Shown here: one piece after another, positions 8,469 to 17,327 of the stretch
Position numbering within the stretch: position 1 is the first letter of the stretch
How the letters are laid out: each line of letters opens with the position of its first letter
Assembly (NCBI GenBank): GCA_964393035.1
Contig: CAYMRX010000009.1
Span: 5,997-69,996, forward strand
Direction: 5' to 3'
Origin: Tabrizicola_A sp964393035
Lineage (GTDB): Bacteria; Pseudomonadota; Alphaproteobacteria; Rhodobacterales; Rhodobacteraceae
DNA: 64,000 bases
Position numbers and translations under genes: made by a program
Notes under the pieces: generated by a model
The model's input: the letters and a program-made list of their open reading frames with translations, nothing else
Told to the model about the DNA's origin: nothing
The model's database searches: none

Positions 8469-9608
8469 ATGTTCCGCGTTGACCGCACCCAGAACCGCCT
8501 ATCTCGTCTTGTGCAAAGGCGGTTTTCCGATCTTGCCCTGCGCGAGCGGGACCATTTGCAGGAATGGCTGGCGAACCAGCCCGACGCCTTGGGGGAAGAG
8601 CTGCTTATCATCCAGAAGGAGTTCGACGGCTTCGATGAAACCCGCGAACGGTTGGACCTGCTGGCGCTGGACAAGGACGGCAACCTTGTCGTCATTGAAA
8701 ACAAGCTGGACGATTCCGGGCGGGATGTGACGTGGCAGGCGCTGAAATACACCGCCTATGTCTCTAGTCTGACCAAGACCCAGATTGTTGATATCTATCA
8801 GCAATACCTTGACCGGTTCTGCGGGGGCGGCAATGCGGTGGCGCGTCTGTGCGAATTCATGGGGGTGGAGGATCTGGGCGAGATCATCCTGAACCCCGGC
8901 AACGACCAGCGCATCGTGTTCATCGCGGCCAATTTTCGGCGCGAAGTGACCGCGACCGTGCTGTGGCTGCTAAGCCGTGGCATCCGGACGCAATGCTTCA
9001 AGGTCACGCCCTTCATGCTGGGGGATGAGCTGATCATCGACATTCAGCAGATCATCCCCACGCCCGAGGCCGCCGATTTCATGATCAGCATGTCCAACAA
9101 GGACGGCGAGGAAAAGGTCACACAAGACACCCAGAAGCACCGCCACAAGCTGCGCCAAGCCTTCTGGGAGCAAGCCCTGACCCAGCTGCGCGCCGATGGC
9201 GTGACGCTTTTTCAAAACATCAGCCCGACCAAGGATCACTGGTTAAGCGCGGGTTCGGGGGTGTCATCCTGTCCGTTCCAGATGATTTTCTCGCGCGATG
9301 AGGCGCGAGTTGAAATATCGTTGCAACGCTCTGATGCGGCAGAAAACAAGTGGCTTTTCGACCGGCTCCATGCAGAGAGTTCCGCGATAGAGGTCAAATT
9401 CGGTTTCCCGCTGGACTGGCGGCGAATGGACGACAAGAAGGCCAGCAGGATCATCTACTCGCAGCCGTTCGATGGATATGATCGTGAGACATGGCCGCAG
9501 ATGATTGGTTGGTTGTCGGCCCATATCCGGAAGTTGGAAGAGGCCTTCCGTGAACCCCTTGCACGGCTAAACCGCCAGATCCGGACGCAGGAAGAGGAAG
9601 GTATCTGA
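8469..9608 (+). CDS. DUF4268 domain protein with N-terminal nuclease-like domain
   Basis: A 379-residue protein. The N-terminal ~170 residues resemble the NucS/DUF91-type PD-(D/E)XK fold: LDLLALDKDGNLVVIENKLD near residues 60-80 gives the D...E-x-K pattern, followed by a helix with W-QALKY-AY. The C-terminal ~130 residues (HRLRQAFWEQAL onward) match DUF4268, with the late WPQMIGWL and LEEAF motifs. Such proteins are often found beside restriction systems. The start is ATG at 8469, 3 bp after the previous gene; its stop overlaps the hsdR start (TGATG). The first ~25 codons are duplicated in the scar at 7516. Confidence 0.8.
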   Translation: MFRVDRTQNRLSRLVQRRFSDLALRERDHLQEWLANQPDALGEELLIIQKEFDGFDETRERLDLLALDKDGNLVVIENKLDDSGRDVTWQALKYTAYVSSLTKTQIVDIYQQYLDRFCGGGNAVARLCEFMGVEDLGEIILNPGNDQRIVFIAANFRREVTATVLWLLSRGIRTQCFKVTPFMLGDELIIDIQQIIPTPEAADFMISMSNKDGEEKVTQDTQKHRHKLRQAFWEQALTQLRADGVTLFQNISPTKDHWLSAGSGVSSCPFQMIFSRDEARVEISLQRSDAAENKWLFDRLHAESSAIEVKFGFPLDWRRMDDKKASRIIYSQPFDGYDRETWPQMIGWLSAHIRKLEEAFREPLARLNRQIRTQEEEGI

Positions 9609-12600
9609 TGGCCTACGCGTCCGAAGCTGATCTTGAAAACTGGGCGCTTGGCGAGCTCGCCGCCCTTGGCTTTTCCCATCTGTCAGGGGTCGCCACCGAC
9701 CCCGAAGCGGCAAACCCCCTGCGGCCAAGTTACCGCGACACGATCTTATTGCCAAAGCTGCAGGCCGCAATTCAACGCCTGAACCCGCATCTGCCGCTGC
9801 AGGCAATCCAGACGGCGGGCAATGCTCTGCGCGATACGGTGTTTACCGGCGATTTGATTTCAGAAAACCGTCGAATCCACGAGGCGCTGGTGGGCGGCAT
9901 CACGGTAAACTGGGTCGAAGCTGGCGAAGACCGCGCCGGCCTGGCCCGGGTAATTGACTGGGACAACCGGCACAACGAATGGCTGGCCGTTAGCCAGTTC
10001 GAGGTGGCCGGAAAATCCCTGCGCCGCCCGGATATTGTTTTGTTTCTCAATGGACTTCCAGTTGTGGTGATCGAATTGAAGGGGACCCAGACCGGCACCC
10101 TGAAAGGCGCATGCAACCAGATTGACACCTACAAATCGCAGATCCCGGACCTGTTCCGCACCAACGCGTTTTCGGTGATATCCGAGGGCGTGACAGCACG
10201 CTATGGCTCGATGTCGGCTGATTTCGATCGTTTCATGCGCTGGCGCACCATTGATGGCGAGGCAGTGATCGAAGACACCTCGGCACTGGCGTTGCAGGTG
10301 TTGTTGCGCGGGTTGCTGACCCCGGAAAACCTGCTCCAGATGATCCGCTGGTTCACGGTTTTTGAGGATGAGGGCAAAGGCCCGATCAAGAAGATCGCGG
10401 GCTACCACCAGTTTCATGCAGTGCGCAAAGGTGTAGCGGCGGTGTTTGCCGCGCGCGGTCGCGACGGGCGTGGTGGCGTGATGTGGCACACGCAAGGCTC
10501 GGGCAAGTCGTTGTTGATGGCCTTTATGGGCGGACGGCTGATGCGCGACCCCGAACTGGCAAACCCGACCTTAGTGATCATCACCGACCGCAACGATCTG
10601 GACAATCAGCTTTTCGCGACCTTTTCCCGTTGCTCTGCCCTGTTTGGTGAGAAGCCGGAACAGGCCGAGGATGTGGACAGCCTGCGGCGACTGTTGAACC
10701 GTAAGGTTGGTGGCGTGATCTTCGCCACGATCCAGAAGTTCCGCCTCAGCAAGGGGGATGCGGGCTTTGGTTTGCTGACGGACCGAAACAATGTGGTGGT
10801 CTTTGCAGACGAGGCGCACCGCACGCAATATGGGTTTGAGGCGAAGATTGACGCGGCGACAGGCGAGACGCGTTACGGCTTCGCCCACCACCTGCGTGCC
10901 GCCTTGCCTAACGCGGTCCATGTTGGCTTCACCGGAACGCCCGTGTCTCTGGTAGGTGCAGACACACAAGGCGTGTTCGGCGACTACATCGACATCTACG
11001 ACGTCACCCGCGCAGTCGAAGATGGCGCGACAGTCCCAATCTATTACGAGGGCCGCGTGGCGCGGATTTCCACCGATGCTACCGTGATGGACGAAATCGA
11101 CGCGTCATTTGACGAGATCGTCGACGATGCCGAAGACGACGGCGCCGAGATGGACGAAGTTTCCGTCGCCGCCTTGAAATCCCGCTGGAGCCGGGTCGAG
11201 GCATTGGTCGGTGCCGACAACCGCCTGAACACAGTGGTCGCCGACATCCTGCACCACTTCGACGCGCGGCTGGAGGCGATGGACGGCGGCAAGGCGATGA
11301 TCGTCTGCATGTCCCGCCGGATTTGTGCCGAGGTTTACGCCCGCATCATCGCCGCCCGGCCAGACTGGCACTCTGATGACGATACGGAGGGTGCGGTAAA
11401 GGTCATAATGACCGGATCAGCGCAAGACCCGGCTAAGTTCCAGCCCCATATCCGGTCAAAAGCCCGGCAAGAGGCGCTGCGCAACCGTTACCGCAACCCT
11501 GCCGACGAGCTAAAGCTGGTGATCGTGCGGGACATGTGGCTGACGGGTTTTGACGCGCCCTGCATGCACACGCTGTATGTGGACAAGCCGATGAAGGGCC
11601 ACGGGTTGATGCAGGCCATCGCCCGGGTGAACCGTGTGTTCCGGGACAAGCCGTCTGGACTGGTGGTAGATTACATCGGACTTGCGGCGGACCTTAAGAA
11701 GGCCCTGGCCCACTACTCGGCCTCCGACCAGAAGCGCACCGGCGTTGACCAGCGCGAGGCGGTCGATGCCCTTCTGACCGCGCTGGACGTGATGCGCGCG
11801 ATGTTCCACGACGTGCCCTACATGGCGGCGGTCAATGGCAAGCCCGAAGACCGGCTCCATATACTGCCCGTGGCTATCGAGCATGCCCTGACCCTTCCGG
11901 TCTTTGACAAGGACGGCAAAGCGGTCGACGGAGGGGACCGCAAACTCAGCAAGAAACGCTTCATGACCGGGGTGATGCGCCTGATCACGGCCTTCCGGAT
12001 CGCCTCGGGCAGTGCTGAGGCCGAGGATGTGAAAGATGAGGTCGGCTTTTTCGCCGCCGTGCAAGCCGCGATCCGGAAGCTGGACGCAGTGTCATCGGCA
12101 GGCCGCGCGGTGGAAGACACCGAATTCGCGATCTCCCAGCTGATCAACCGCGCGGTGGGGTCCACCGAGGTGATTGACATCCTGAAGGAATGCGGCGTCG
12201 CTCGCCCTGACATTGGCATGTTGGACGAGGCTTTCTTGCTGGGTATCCAAGGCATCGAACAGAAGAACCTGGCCATTGAAGCCCTGCGCCGGCTGCTTAA
12301 CGACGAGATTGCAACCCGAACCCGGACGAACCTTGCAAAGAAGGACGCGTTTTCTCTCCAGCTGACCGAAGCCATCGCCCGCTACCACAACCGGAGTGTC
12401 GATGCGTTGCAGGTCATCCAGGAATTGCTGAAACTGGCCCGCGATCTGCGCGAGGAGCCGGAAGATGGCTTGTCCCAGGAAGAGGCGGCCTTCTACGATG
12501 CCCTTGCCCGCAGCGAAAGTGCGGTTGCCCTGATGGGCAACGAAGACCTCCGGATCATCGCGGCCGAACTGGTCAATGTGGTCCGGGCCAGCGCATCAGT

Positions 12601-12751
12601 GGATTGGTGGCGCAAGGACAACGTCCGCACGAAGATGCGGGTGGCGGTGAAGCGGATCCTAAAAAAACACGGTTTTCCGCCAGACATGCAAGACGATGCG
12701 ATCAAGCATGTCGTGCAACAGGCGGAAGCAATGGCAAGAGAGATGAATTAG
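9608..12751 (+). CDS. hsdR: Type I restriction endonuclease subunit (HsdR)
   Basis: It translocates DNA and cleaves it when the HsdS target is unmethylated. The 1047 residues contain the N-terminal nuclease domain with DIVLFLNGLPVVVIELKG near residues 141-158 (D...E-x-K), the Walker A motif QGSGKS near residue 295, and the DEAH-type motif DEAHRTQYG near residue 402. A helicase domain follows with VRDMWLTGFDAPCMHTLY, and a long helical C-terminal domain contacts the methyltransferase. Length is normal for the family. The start overlaps the preceding stop (TGATG), so all genes from hsdM to hsdR form one operon. Confidence 0.96.
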   Translation: MAYASEADLENWALGELAALGFSHLSGVATDPEAANPLRPSYRDTILLPKLQAAIQRLNPHLPLQAIQTAGNALRDTVFTGDLISENRRIHEALVGGITVNWVEAGEDRAGLARVIDWDNRHNEWLAVSQFEVAGKSLRRPDIVLFLNGLPVVVIELKGTQTGTLKGACNQIDTYKSQIPDLFRTNAFSVISEGVTARYGSMSADFDRFMRWRTIDGEAVIEDTSALALQVLLRGLLTPENLLQMIRWFTVFEDEGKGPIKKIAGYHQFHAVRKGVAAVFAARGRDGRGGVMWHTQGSGKSLLMAFMGGRLMRDPELANPTLVIITDRNDLDNQLFATFSRCSALFGEKPEQAEDVDSLRRLLNRKVGGVIFATIQKFRLSKGDAGFGLLTDRNNVVVFADEAHRTQYGFEAKIDAATGETRYGFAHHLRAALPNAVHVGFTGTPVSLVGADTQGVFGDYIDIYDVTRAVEDGATVPIYYEGRVARISTDATVMDEIDASFDEIVDDAEDDGAEMDEVSVAALKSRWSRVEALVGADNRLNTVVADILHHFDARLEAMDGGKAMIVCMSRRICAEVYARIIAARPDWHSDDDTEGAVKVIMTGSAQDPAKFQPHIRSKARQEALRNRYRNPADELKLVIVRDMWLTGFDAPCMHTLYVDKPMKGHGLMQAIARVNRVFRDKPSGLVVDYIGLAADLKKALAHYSASDQKRTGVDQREAVDALLTALDVMRAMFHDVPYMAAVNGKPEDRLHILPVAIEHALTLPVFDKDGKAVDGGDRKLSKKRFMTGVMRLITAFRIASGSAEAEDVKDEVGFFAAVQAAIRKLDAVSSAGRAVEDTEFAISQLINRAVGSTEVIDILKECGVARPDIGMLDEAFLLGIQGIEQKNLAIEALRRLLNDEIATRTRTNLAKKDAFSLQLTEAIARYHNRSVDALQVIQELLKLARDLREEPEDGLSQEEAAFYDALARSESAVALMGNEDLRIIAAELVNVVRASASVDWWRKDNVRTKMRVAVKRILKKHGFPPDMQDDAIKHVVQQAEAMAREMN

Positions 12752-12774
12752 ACGGCGTTTTAGTCCCATTTCCG

Positions 12775-12791
12775 GCGGTCAGGATGACCGC
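12775..12791 (+). terminator. Small hairpin downstream of hsdR
   Basis: A perfect 7-bp stem GCGGTCA/TGACCGC with a 3-base loop lies 24 bp after the hsdR stop. There is no clear T-run, so it is only a weak candidate for an intrinsic terminator. Confidence 0.3.
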
Positions 12792-13129
12792 TGCGCCGCG
12801 GTGGAGCCTCCCGGAACCAGTCACTCAGGAATGTCGCAGCAATTTTTGGGATTTCGTGTCAGCGATTCTGGACGAAGCGAACGCCGGCTGCGCCCGCGTC
12901 ATGGTATATTCTGAGTGGCGGTGGTTGACAGATTGCGAGCTTTGCAAAAGTCATAGCTTTTCCTGACAGCGGCCTTTCGTTTAGGTCGGGTTGACCGAGC
13001 GCTTGCTCCGCAGCTACAATACCCTCGCTCTGCCGGGCATTTGTTGCGCAAATGCGATGAAGGATTCACACTGCAAAACAACCTGCTAGTCAGGCTACAT
13101 GTTTAAGCCCAATTCCCCAACCTACCGCA
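12792..13129. other. Intergenic region, nothing recognised
   Basis: Only short frames without ribosome binding sites were seen. It lies between the hsd operon and the transposase remnant and may be decayed mobile-element DNA. Confidence 0.4.
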
Positions 13130-13466
13130 CCACGAACTGGCATGACTATAAAGCGGTACGCAGGGCAGCGGCGGCCATCCCACCCCGTAGGAGCGGCAAG
13201 CCGTTGAAGGAACACACGGCAGGAGCGATGGCGCACAATAAAGCCCTGCGCAGTTGCCGCCCCGCTTTGGCAGGGCGCTCCGGAAACGCTAGACCGGCTA
13301 TCACCGACGAAGCCTGGTCGAGGCAAAGTTGCGCTGCTTCAAGGGGCTGAGCGAGCACGTCAAGTCACGCGACTTCAACAGGCAGGTCGCCGAGCCTCAG
13401 ATCAGGGCGGCGACACTGAACCGATTCACAGCCCTCGGAACCCCCCTCACGCAACGCGAAGGTTAG
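13130..13466 (+). pseudogene. IS5-family transposase remnant (C-terminal part)
   Basis: The frame at 13308-13466 reads RRSLVEAKLRCFKGL, then RDFNRQVAE and LNRFTALG before a TAG, which is the standard end of IS5-family DDE transposases. Upstream in another frame, PPRRSGKPLKEHTAGAMAHN and KALRSC match the preceding region of the same family. A frameshift near 13250 and an in-frame TAG where a tryptophan codon would be expected (near 13293) show that it is inactive. No intact terminal inverted repeats were located. It directly precedes the radical SAM cassette and marks a probable insertion boundary. Confidence 0.75.
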
Positions 13467-13625
13467 GTCTGTCCCGGGGACAGGGAACCCCCAGCCTTTA
13501 GAGAATTTGCGCAACGAAGCCCGAGAAACGTGAACTGTACGGCTATGAAACCATGCTCGGAAAAAAACAGGACTTGCGGAATCCGAGCGGCAGCGGCAGC
13601 TTACCAACAGTTCGGAGGGCATGAC

Positions 13626-14441
13626 ATGGCGCGTTCTTTGTGGAATTTGTTGCTTGGGATTGGGGTAGTAATGTTAACCGGCGCGTTAATCTATTTTTCC
13701 CAGAGCCCCGCCTTGCAGGTTACAGTACTTGCCTTGGGCATGGTGATTGTGGTCACAACTGTTATCGCGCTGGCGACAAAACTAACCAACACACTCAATA
13801 CTCTACAAATCGAGGTCATGGCGACAGAGACACGGTTAGAGAACAGCGTGCATTCCCTAGGCCGAAAAATCAACGAAATCAAAAAGCTTGGGGTGCATCG
13901 GTTTTCACAACGCGGTGACTTCGACAATGACTATTGGTTGGACGCGATCACAGAAGTTAAACAACGAGGCGCAAGCTCAACTAAGTTGGTTCTTGTCGGG
14001 AGAACCTTAGAGAAGTGGGTGGAGCAACCTTTCACAGAAGTTTTCAGAGACGCCCTTGTTAAGATACTCAGTTCTGGCGGAACAGTTAGAATGGTAACGC
14101 TTGATCCCGCTGGTGAAGCGGGGAAAATGTATACAAATCACTCAATGAAAGATCTTACGAGGGGTGCCCAAAAAGTCGAAGAATTTCTTGAAAAGGAGGT
14201 TAAACCGAAAGTGTCTCCATCCGATTGGATGAGATTAGAAACAAAGACAATGCGTCAAGTCCCGCTGACTTTTACAATGTTTAGATCCGATGGTTTAACT
14301 TGGTTTTCCCCATACCTCTCATTGACTGATACTCAGTCGAACATCGCTCTTGCCTGCCAGTCGAACTCCCCGATAGCTGTTGCGTTGGTGCAAGACGTTG
14401 ACGATATGTGGCGCCTTCAACCAGAGCCAAGGAGGCATTAA
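13626..14441 (+). CDS. Two-helix membrane protein with a C-terminal PLD-like/DUF5919-like domain
   Basis: A 271-residue protein. Two hydrophobic helices lie at about residues 5-24 and 30-50, followed by a coiled-coil stretch (about 52-88) and a soluble alpha/beta domain (about 90-271). The soluble part has a KLVLVGRTLEKWVE strand-loop, a SGGTVRMVTLDPAG strand and a late TFTMFRSDGLTWFSPYLS segment, recalling phospholipase-D-like sensor domains but without an obvious HxK pair. I chose ATG 13626 because GGAGG at 13614-13619 fits; a longer frame begins at 13530. The radical SAM gene follows after 1 bp with its own GGAGG, so the two are one operon. The domain name is tentative. Confidence 0.7.
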   Translation: MARSLWNLLLGIGVVMLTGALIYFSQSPALQVTVLALGMVIVVTTVIALATKLTNTLNTLQIEVMATETRLENSVHSLGRKINEIKKLGVHRFSQRGDFDNDYWLDAITEVKQRGASSTKLVLVGRTLEKWVEQPFTEVFRDALVKILSSGGTVRMVTLDPAGEAGKMYTNHSMKDLTRGAQKVEEFLEKEVKPKVSPSDWMRLETKTMRQVPLTFTMFRSDGLTWFSPYLSLTDTQSNIALACQSNSPIAVALVQDVDDMWRLQPEPRRH

Positions 14442-14442
14442 A

Positions 14443-15399
14443 ATGGATATCTCTCCGGCAAAGTCGGAAACTCCAGCTGACTGGAAATTATTAAAGAGGC
14501 ACGATAGCTCTCAGGCCTATATTTCTCGCAGTTGGGACTATGAAGATGGCCAACGGCTGGTCATTGGAATTGGGAAGAAAGTAGTGGAAGCAAGTATCTT
14601 TCGACACTCATTGAGAGGAATGCATATCAAAACCGTAGTTGAGATGCCGACATCTTTTGGATGCCAAGTTCAATGCCCCCATTGTGCTTCTGGTGGCATT
14701 GAAATGGTTCGACTGCTTTCTGCATCAGACCTTGGAACGATCTATTCTTTGGTTGCAAAAGATGTTGTTGGGCCTAGATTGATAAGCTTTGCTGGCATTG
14801 GTGAGTGCTCATTGAACGCGAGGGCTATTTTCTCCTTCGCTCGTGATGCTGTTCTTGATGCCCCATCGACCTTTACCCTTACTACCGTCGGGATTCGTCC
14901 TGATTTCATCGATCAGGTTGACAGCCTATCCATTGATATACCGATCAAAATGCTGCAAATTTCATTTTTTGGGAGCAGACCTAGGCAGGTGCGCGAATTC
15001 ATGGGGCCAGCGTTCGCACGCTATGAAATTGACCGATTGATAGAGCGCATCAAGGCGGCATCAAGGGTTCATATTAGGATAAACATTGTTCTTATGCAGG
15101 GCTTGAACACTGAGGAAAGTGATTGGGAGGGAATATTCAAGTGCTTTGATGGCCTTCAATCGATCATCTCAATTCGCGTGTCGTTGCTCAACGAAACTAG
15201 CGTTAGCCGAAATAATGGAATAAAGCCGAGTTCTCGCGCACTTGTGGTTGCATGTGCAAGGTGGTTCGGTCTAAAGGGATTTGATGCCTATCCATTCATG
15301 AGCAGCTTTAATGATAACATGAACTGTGGACAGTTACTTTGGAAATATGGGCGCGAAAAGAAGGCCACTCATGTGCGGCATGATTACCTTGAAGTGTGA
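14443..15399 (+). CDS. RlmN/Cfr-like radical SAM protein
   Basis: A 318-residue protein. The [4Fe-4S] cluster motif is C74-x3-C78-x2-C81 (GCQVQCPHC). Several further segments follow RlmN order: GIGECSLN at 118-125 (RlmN has GMGEP), TTVGIRP, LQISFFGSRP (RlmN VSLHAP), VLMQGLN (RlmN LLDGVN) and, near the C-terminus, NCGQL with C295, which corresponds to the methyl-carrying cysteine of RlmN. The second catalytic cysteine of RlmN, seven residues before the cluster, is replaced by E67. It is therefore related to the RNA C2/C8-methyladenosine synthases but probably does not do the same reaction. It lies between two membrane-protein genes in a tight operon. ATG 14443 has GGAGG at 14431-14435. Confidence 0.85.
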   Translation: MDISPAKSETPADWKLLKRHDSSQAYISRSWDYEDGQRLVIGIGKKVVEASIFRHSLRGMHIKTVVEMPTSFGCQVQCPHCASGGIEMVRLLSASDLGTIYSLVAKDVVGPRLISFAGIGECSLNARAIFSFARDAVLDAPSTFTLTTVGIRPDFIDQVDSLSIDIPIKMLQISFFGSRPRQVREFMGPAFARYEIDRLIERIKAASRVHIRINIVLMQGLNTEESDWEGIFKCFDGLQSIISIRVSLLNETSVSRNNGIKPSSRALVVACARWFGLKGFDAYPFMSSFNDNMNCGQLLWKYGREKKATHVRHDYLEV

Positions 15400-15402
15400 T
15401 GT

Positions 15403-16173
15403 ATGAACGGAGATGTAGTTGTTTTGGTTCATGGCATTCGGGACCATGCTGTTTGGGCATCTGAAATTCAGTCGACACTCGAGCAGTCTGGGTTTACAGT
15501 GAGGCTTACCAGTTACGGACGATTTGGCTTGTTCGATTTTCTTTCGCGCTCCAAAGCGCCAGAGGAAAGAGCCTTAAAGCGGCTGGCTGACCAACTTGTC
15601 TTGGTCAGAAATGAGTTCGTTGACCATCCGATACATTTGATTGCACACAGTTTTGGCACCTACTTGGTTACCCGATTGCTTGGAGAGCGTACCAGTGCTC
15701 CAACGTTGACACCCATACACATCCTTAAGGGTCGGCTCATATTTTGCGGCAGTGTTGCAAGGGAAGACTTTCGGTTTGATTTGCATCGAGACCAAGTTAA
15801 GTTGCCAGTCGTCAATGAAATCGGCACGCGTGACCACTGGCCGGCGATTGCACGTTTCATTGTTTCGCGTCTTGGTGGCGCTGGCACGTATGGTTTTAAA
15901 GCTCCCGGGACATTTGATCGTCGGCACAAAGACTTAGGGCATGGTGATTTTCTCAACAGAATTTTCTGTGAGAAATTTTGGATCCCGATCTTGAAAGGGG
16001 GCGAACCGGCTCATGTCGATCAGGGCGGTTCTCTTCCTAAAATAATTGATGTAATGGGATCCTACAGGTTGGCCGAGATTTGGCGATGGCTGCTCCTTAT
16101 CATAGCCGGAATTTTGGTTGCCGGAGCCCTAGCGGTGTGGATTGTTTGGGCTGCCATCACGAAACTTTTTTAA
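15403..16173 (+). CDS. Membrane-anchored alpha/beta hydrolase
   Basis: A 256-residue serine hydrolase. The oxyanion-type motif LVHGI is at residues 8-12, the nucleophile elbow AHSFG places Ser at 83, the likely acid is D144 (GTRDHWP) and the likely base is H180 (LGHGDF). A single hydrophobic helix at about 230-252 forms the C-terminus, so the catalytic domain probably faces the cytoplasm with a tail anchor. The substrate is unknown; a lipase or esterase acting at the membrane is possible. It starts 3 bp after the radical SAM stop, and codon and base use are AT-richer than in the backbone, as for its two partners. Confidence 0.85.
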   Translation: MNGDVVVLVHGIRDHAVWASEIQSTLEQSGFTVRLTSYGRFGLFDFLSRSKAPEERALKRLADQLVLVRNEFVDHPIHLIAHSFGTYLVTRLLGERTSAPTLTPIHILKGRLIFCGSVAREDFRFDLHRDQVKLPVVNEIGTRDHWPAIARFIVSRLGGAGTYGFKAPGTFDRRHKDLGHGDFLNRIFCEKFWIPILKGGEPAHVDQGGSLPKIIDVMGSYRLAEIWRWLLLIIAGILVAGALAVWIVWAAITKLF

Positions 16174-16535
16174 TCAATTTTTATAGCAGTTTGTTGGGAC
16201 CCGAAGACCAGTTTGATCATCGGTTCGCTGTTTGCATCTGGCGCACAAAACGAAGTGACTGCGCTTGGAGAGGTGACGTTGCAGTCAACTCACGCTCCCC
16301 CAACGTTAGCATTCTCATCCATGCTTAGAGCTACCAAAACAACACCCCACGCTTGATCTCGCCCGTCCATCGAGATCGGCAAAAACCGTTAATTTTCAGC
16401 TGGCTGCCTCCGTACCAGCTGTGCTTCCGTTAGTCAGAAAACGCTGTTCACTTATCTGTCTAATAGCGGACCCCGAATTTTTACAAACAGCAACATCACT
16501 GGGTCCTGACCTTTCTTCAGTTCTGGGATGTTTCT
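16174..16535. other. Convergent intergenic region
   Basis: It separates the hydrolase gene (+) from the WYL regulator gene (-). No gene was recognised. Transcription from both sides must end here, but no strong hairpin with a T-run was seen. Confidence 0.4.
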
Positions 16536-17327
16536 TTAGCCTTCTACCTCCTCGATCTTTTGCAACTCGAGCCGTGCCTTGGCTTCATTGAGGCGCCATC
16601 GCCTGATGACATAGAACGCTAGTGCCTTTCGAGTTTCGACGGTAATGTTCTCTCTCTCCTGAAAGCCGTATTCCAGTCGGACAACCCGCACCTGTTCGTC
16701 CGAGAGGTTAGACCGAGGACGTATCCACAAGCGCACGAAACTGTGCCAGTCTAGGTCGAAAGGCAGGGGAGAAAATCTATCCCGCGTTGCAACATCGTTT
16801 TGTTTCAACATTCGGATTGGGAGGTAGTCGCGATAGGCCTTATGCTTGTAGCTCCAGGCCCGAAGGTGAATGGCCTCTCCGTCGAAATGAAACTGCACCG
16901 GACTGATCCACTGCGGCTCGGAGAGGCCACTGCTCATCGAAGTGTAGGTGATCTTTATGTCTTGCTCGCCTTTCATTGCGCGGTGGAGCTGCGCGATCAC
17001 GGCGGAATCCATCATGCGATTGGGCAGCGGGATGCTCGCGCCAAGGGATGTTGTCTCGTCGCTAAGTAGGTCGAAGACCTGGTCGGGTCCGACAGCAGAC
17101 AGTGCCCTGTGGCAACCGCTCGAGAAATAGGTCTTCTCCGCAGCATCATAGACCGGCGGTGTCTGCGTCAGCGATAGATAGGTTCGAAAGTCGACAGCCG
17201 CCTGTGCTGTCGAGATATCGAAGCGCTGCATTAAGTCCCGGCGGTTCGCCTGACCTCTCCAAGTAAGGCATTGATCCAAGAACAGGATCCGTTCGCGTTG
17301 TGCGTGTTTAAGGTCTGCAAGGCTCAT
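16536..17327 (-). CDS. WYL-domain transcriptional regulator
   Basis: A 263-residue protein with an N-terminal winged-helix part (LTWRGQANRRDLMQRFDIST, about residues 17-36) and a central WYL domain (about residues 110-190: DIKITYTSMSSGL, WISPVQFHFDGEAIHLRAWS). A C-terminal WCX-like extension follows. This layout matches the BrxR/CapW class of regulators found in front of phage-defence operons. The chosen ATG at 17327 begins MSLADLKHAQRERI and removes a 48-codon extension that runs into sbcD. It is divergent from sbcD with 72 bp between the genes, so it probably controls sbcDC and the genes behind it. Confidence 0.8.
   Translation of the reverse strand: MSLADLKHAQRERILFLDQCLTWRGQANRRDLMQRFDISTAQAAVDFRTYLSLTQTPPVYDAAEKTYFSSGCHRALSAVGPDQVFDLLSDETTSLGASIPLPNRMMDSAVIAQLHRAMKGEQDIKITYTSMSSGLSEPQWISPVQFHFDGEAIHLRAWSYKHKAYRDYLPIRMLKQNDVATRDRFSPLPFDLDWHSFVRLWIRPRSNLSDEQVRVVRLEYGFQERENITVETRKALAFYVIRRWRLNEAKARLELQKIEEVEG

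Noticed and set aside
14443..15399. Idea that the radical SAM protein is a prokaryotic viperin
   Set aside because: The overall motif order (GIGEC, ISFFGSRP, LMQGLN, NCGQL) follows RlmN/Cfr, not viperin.
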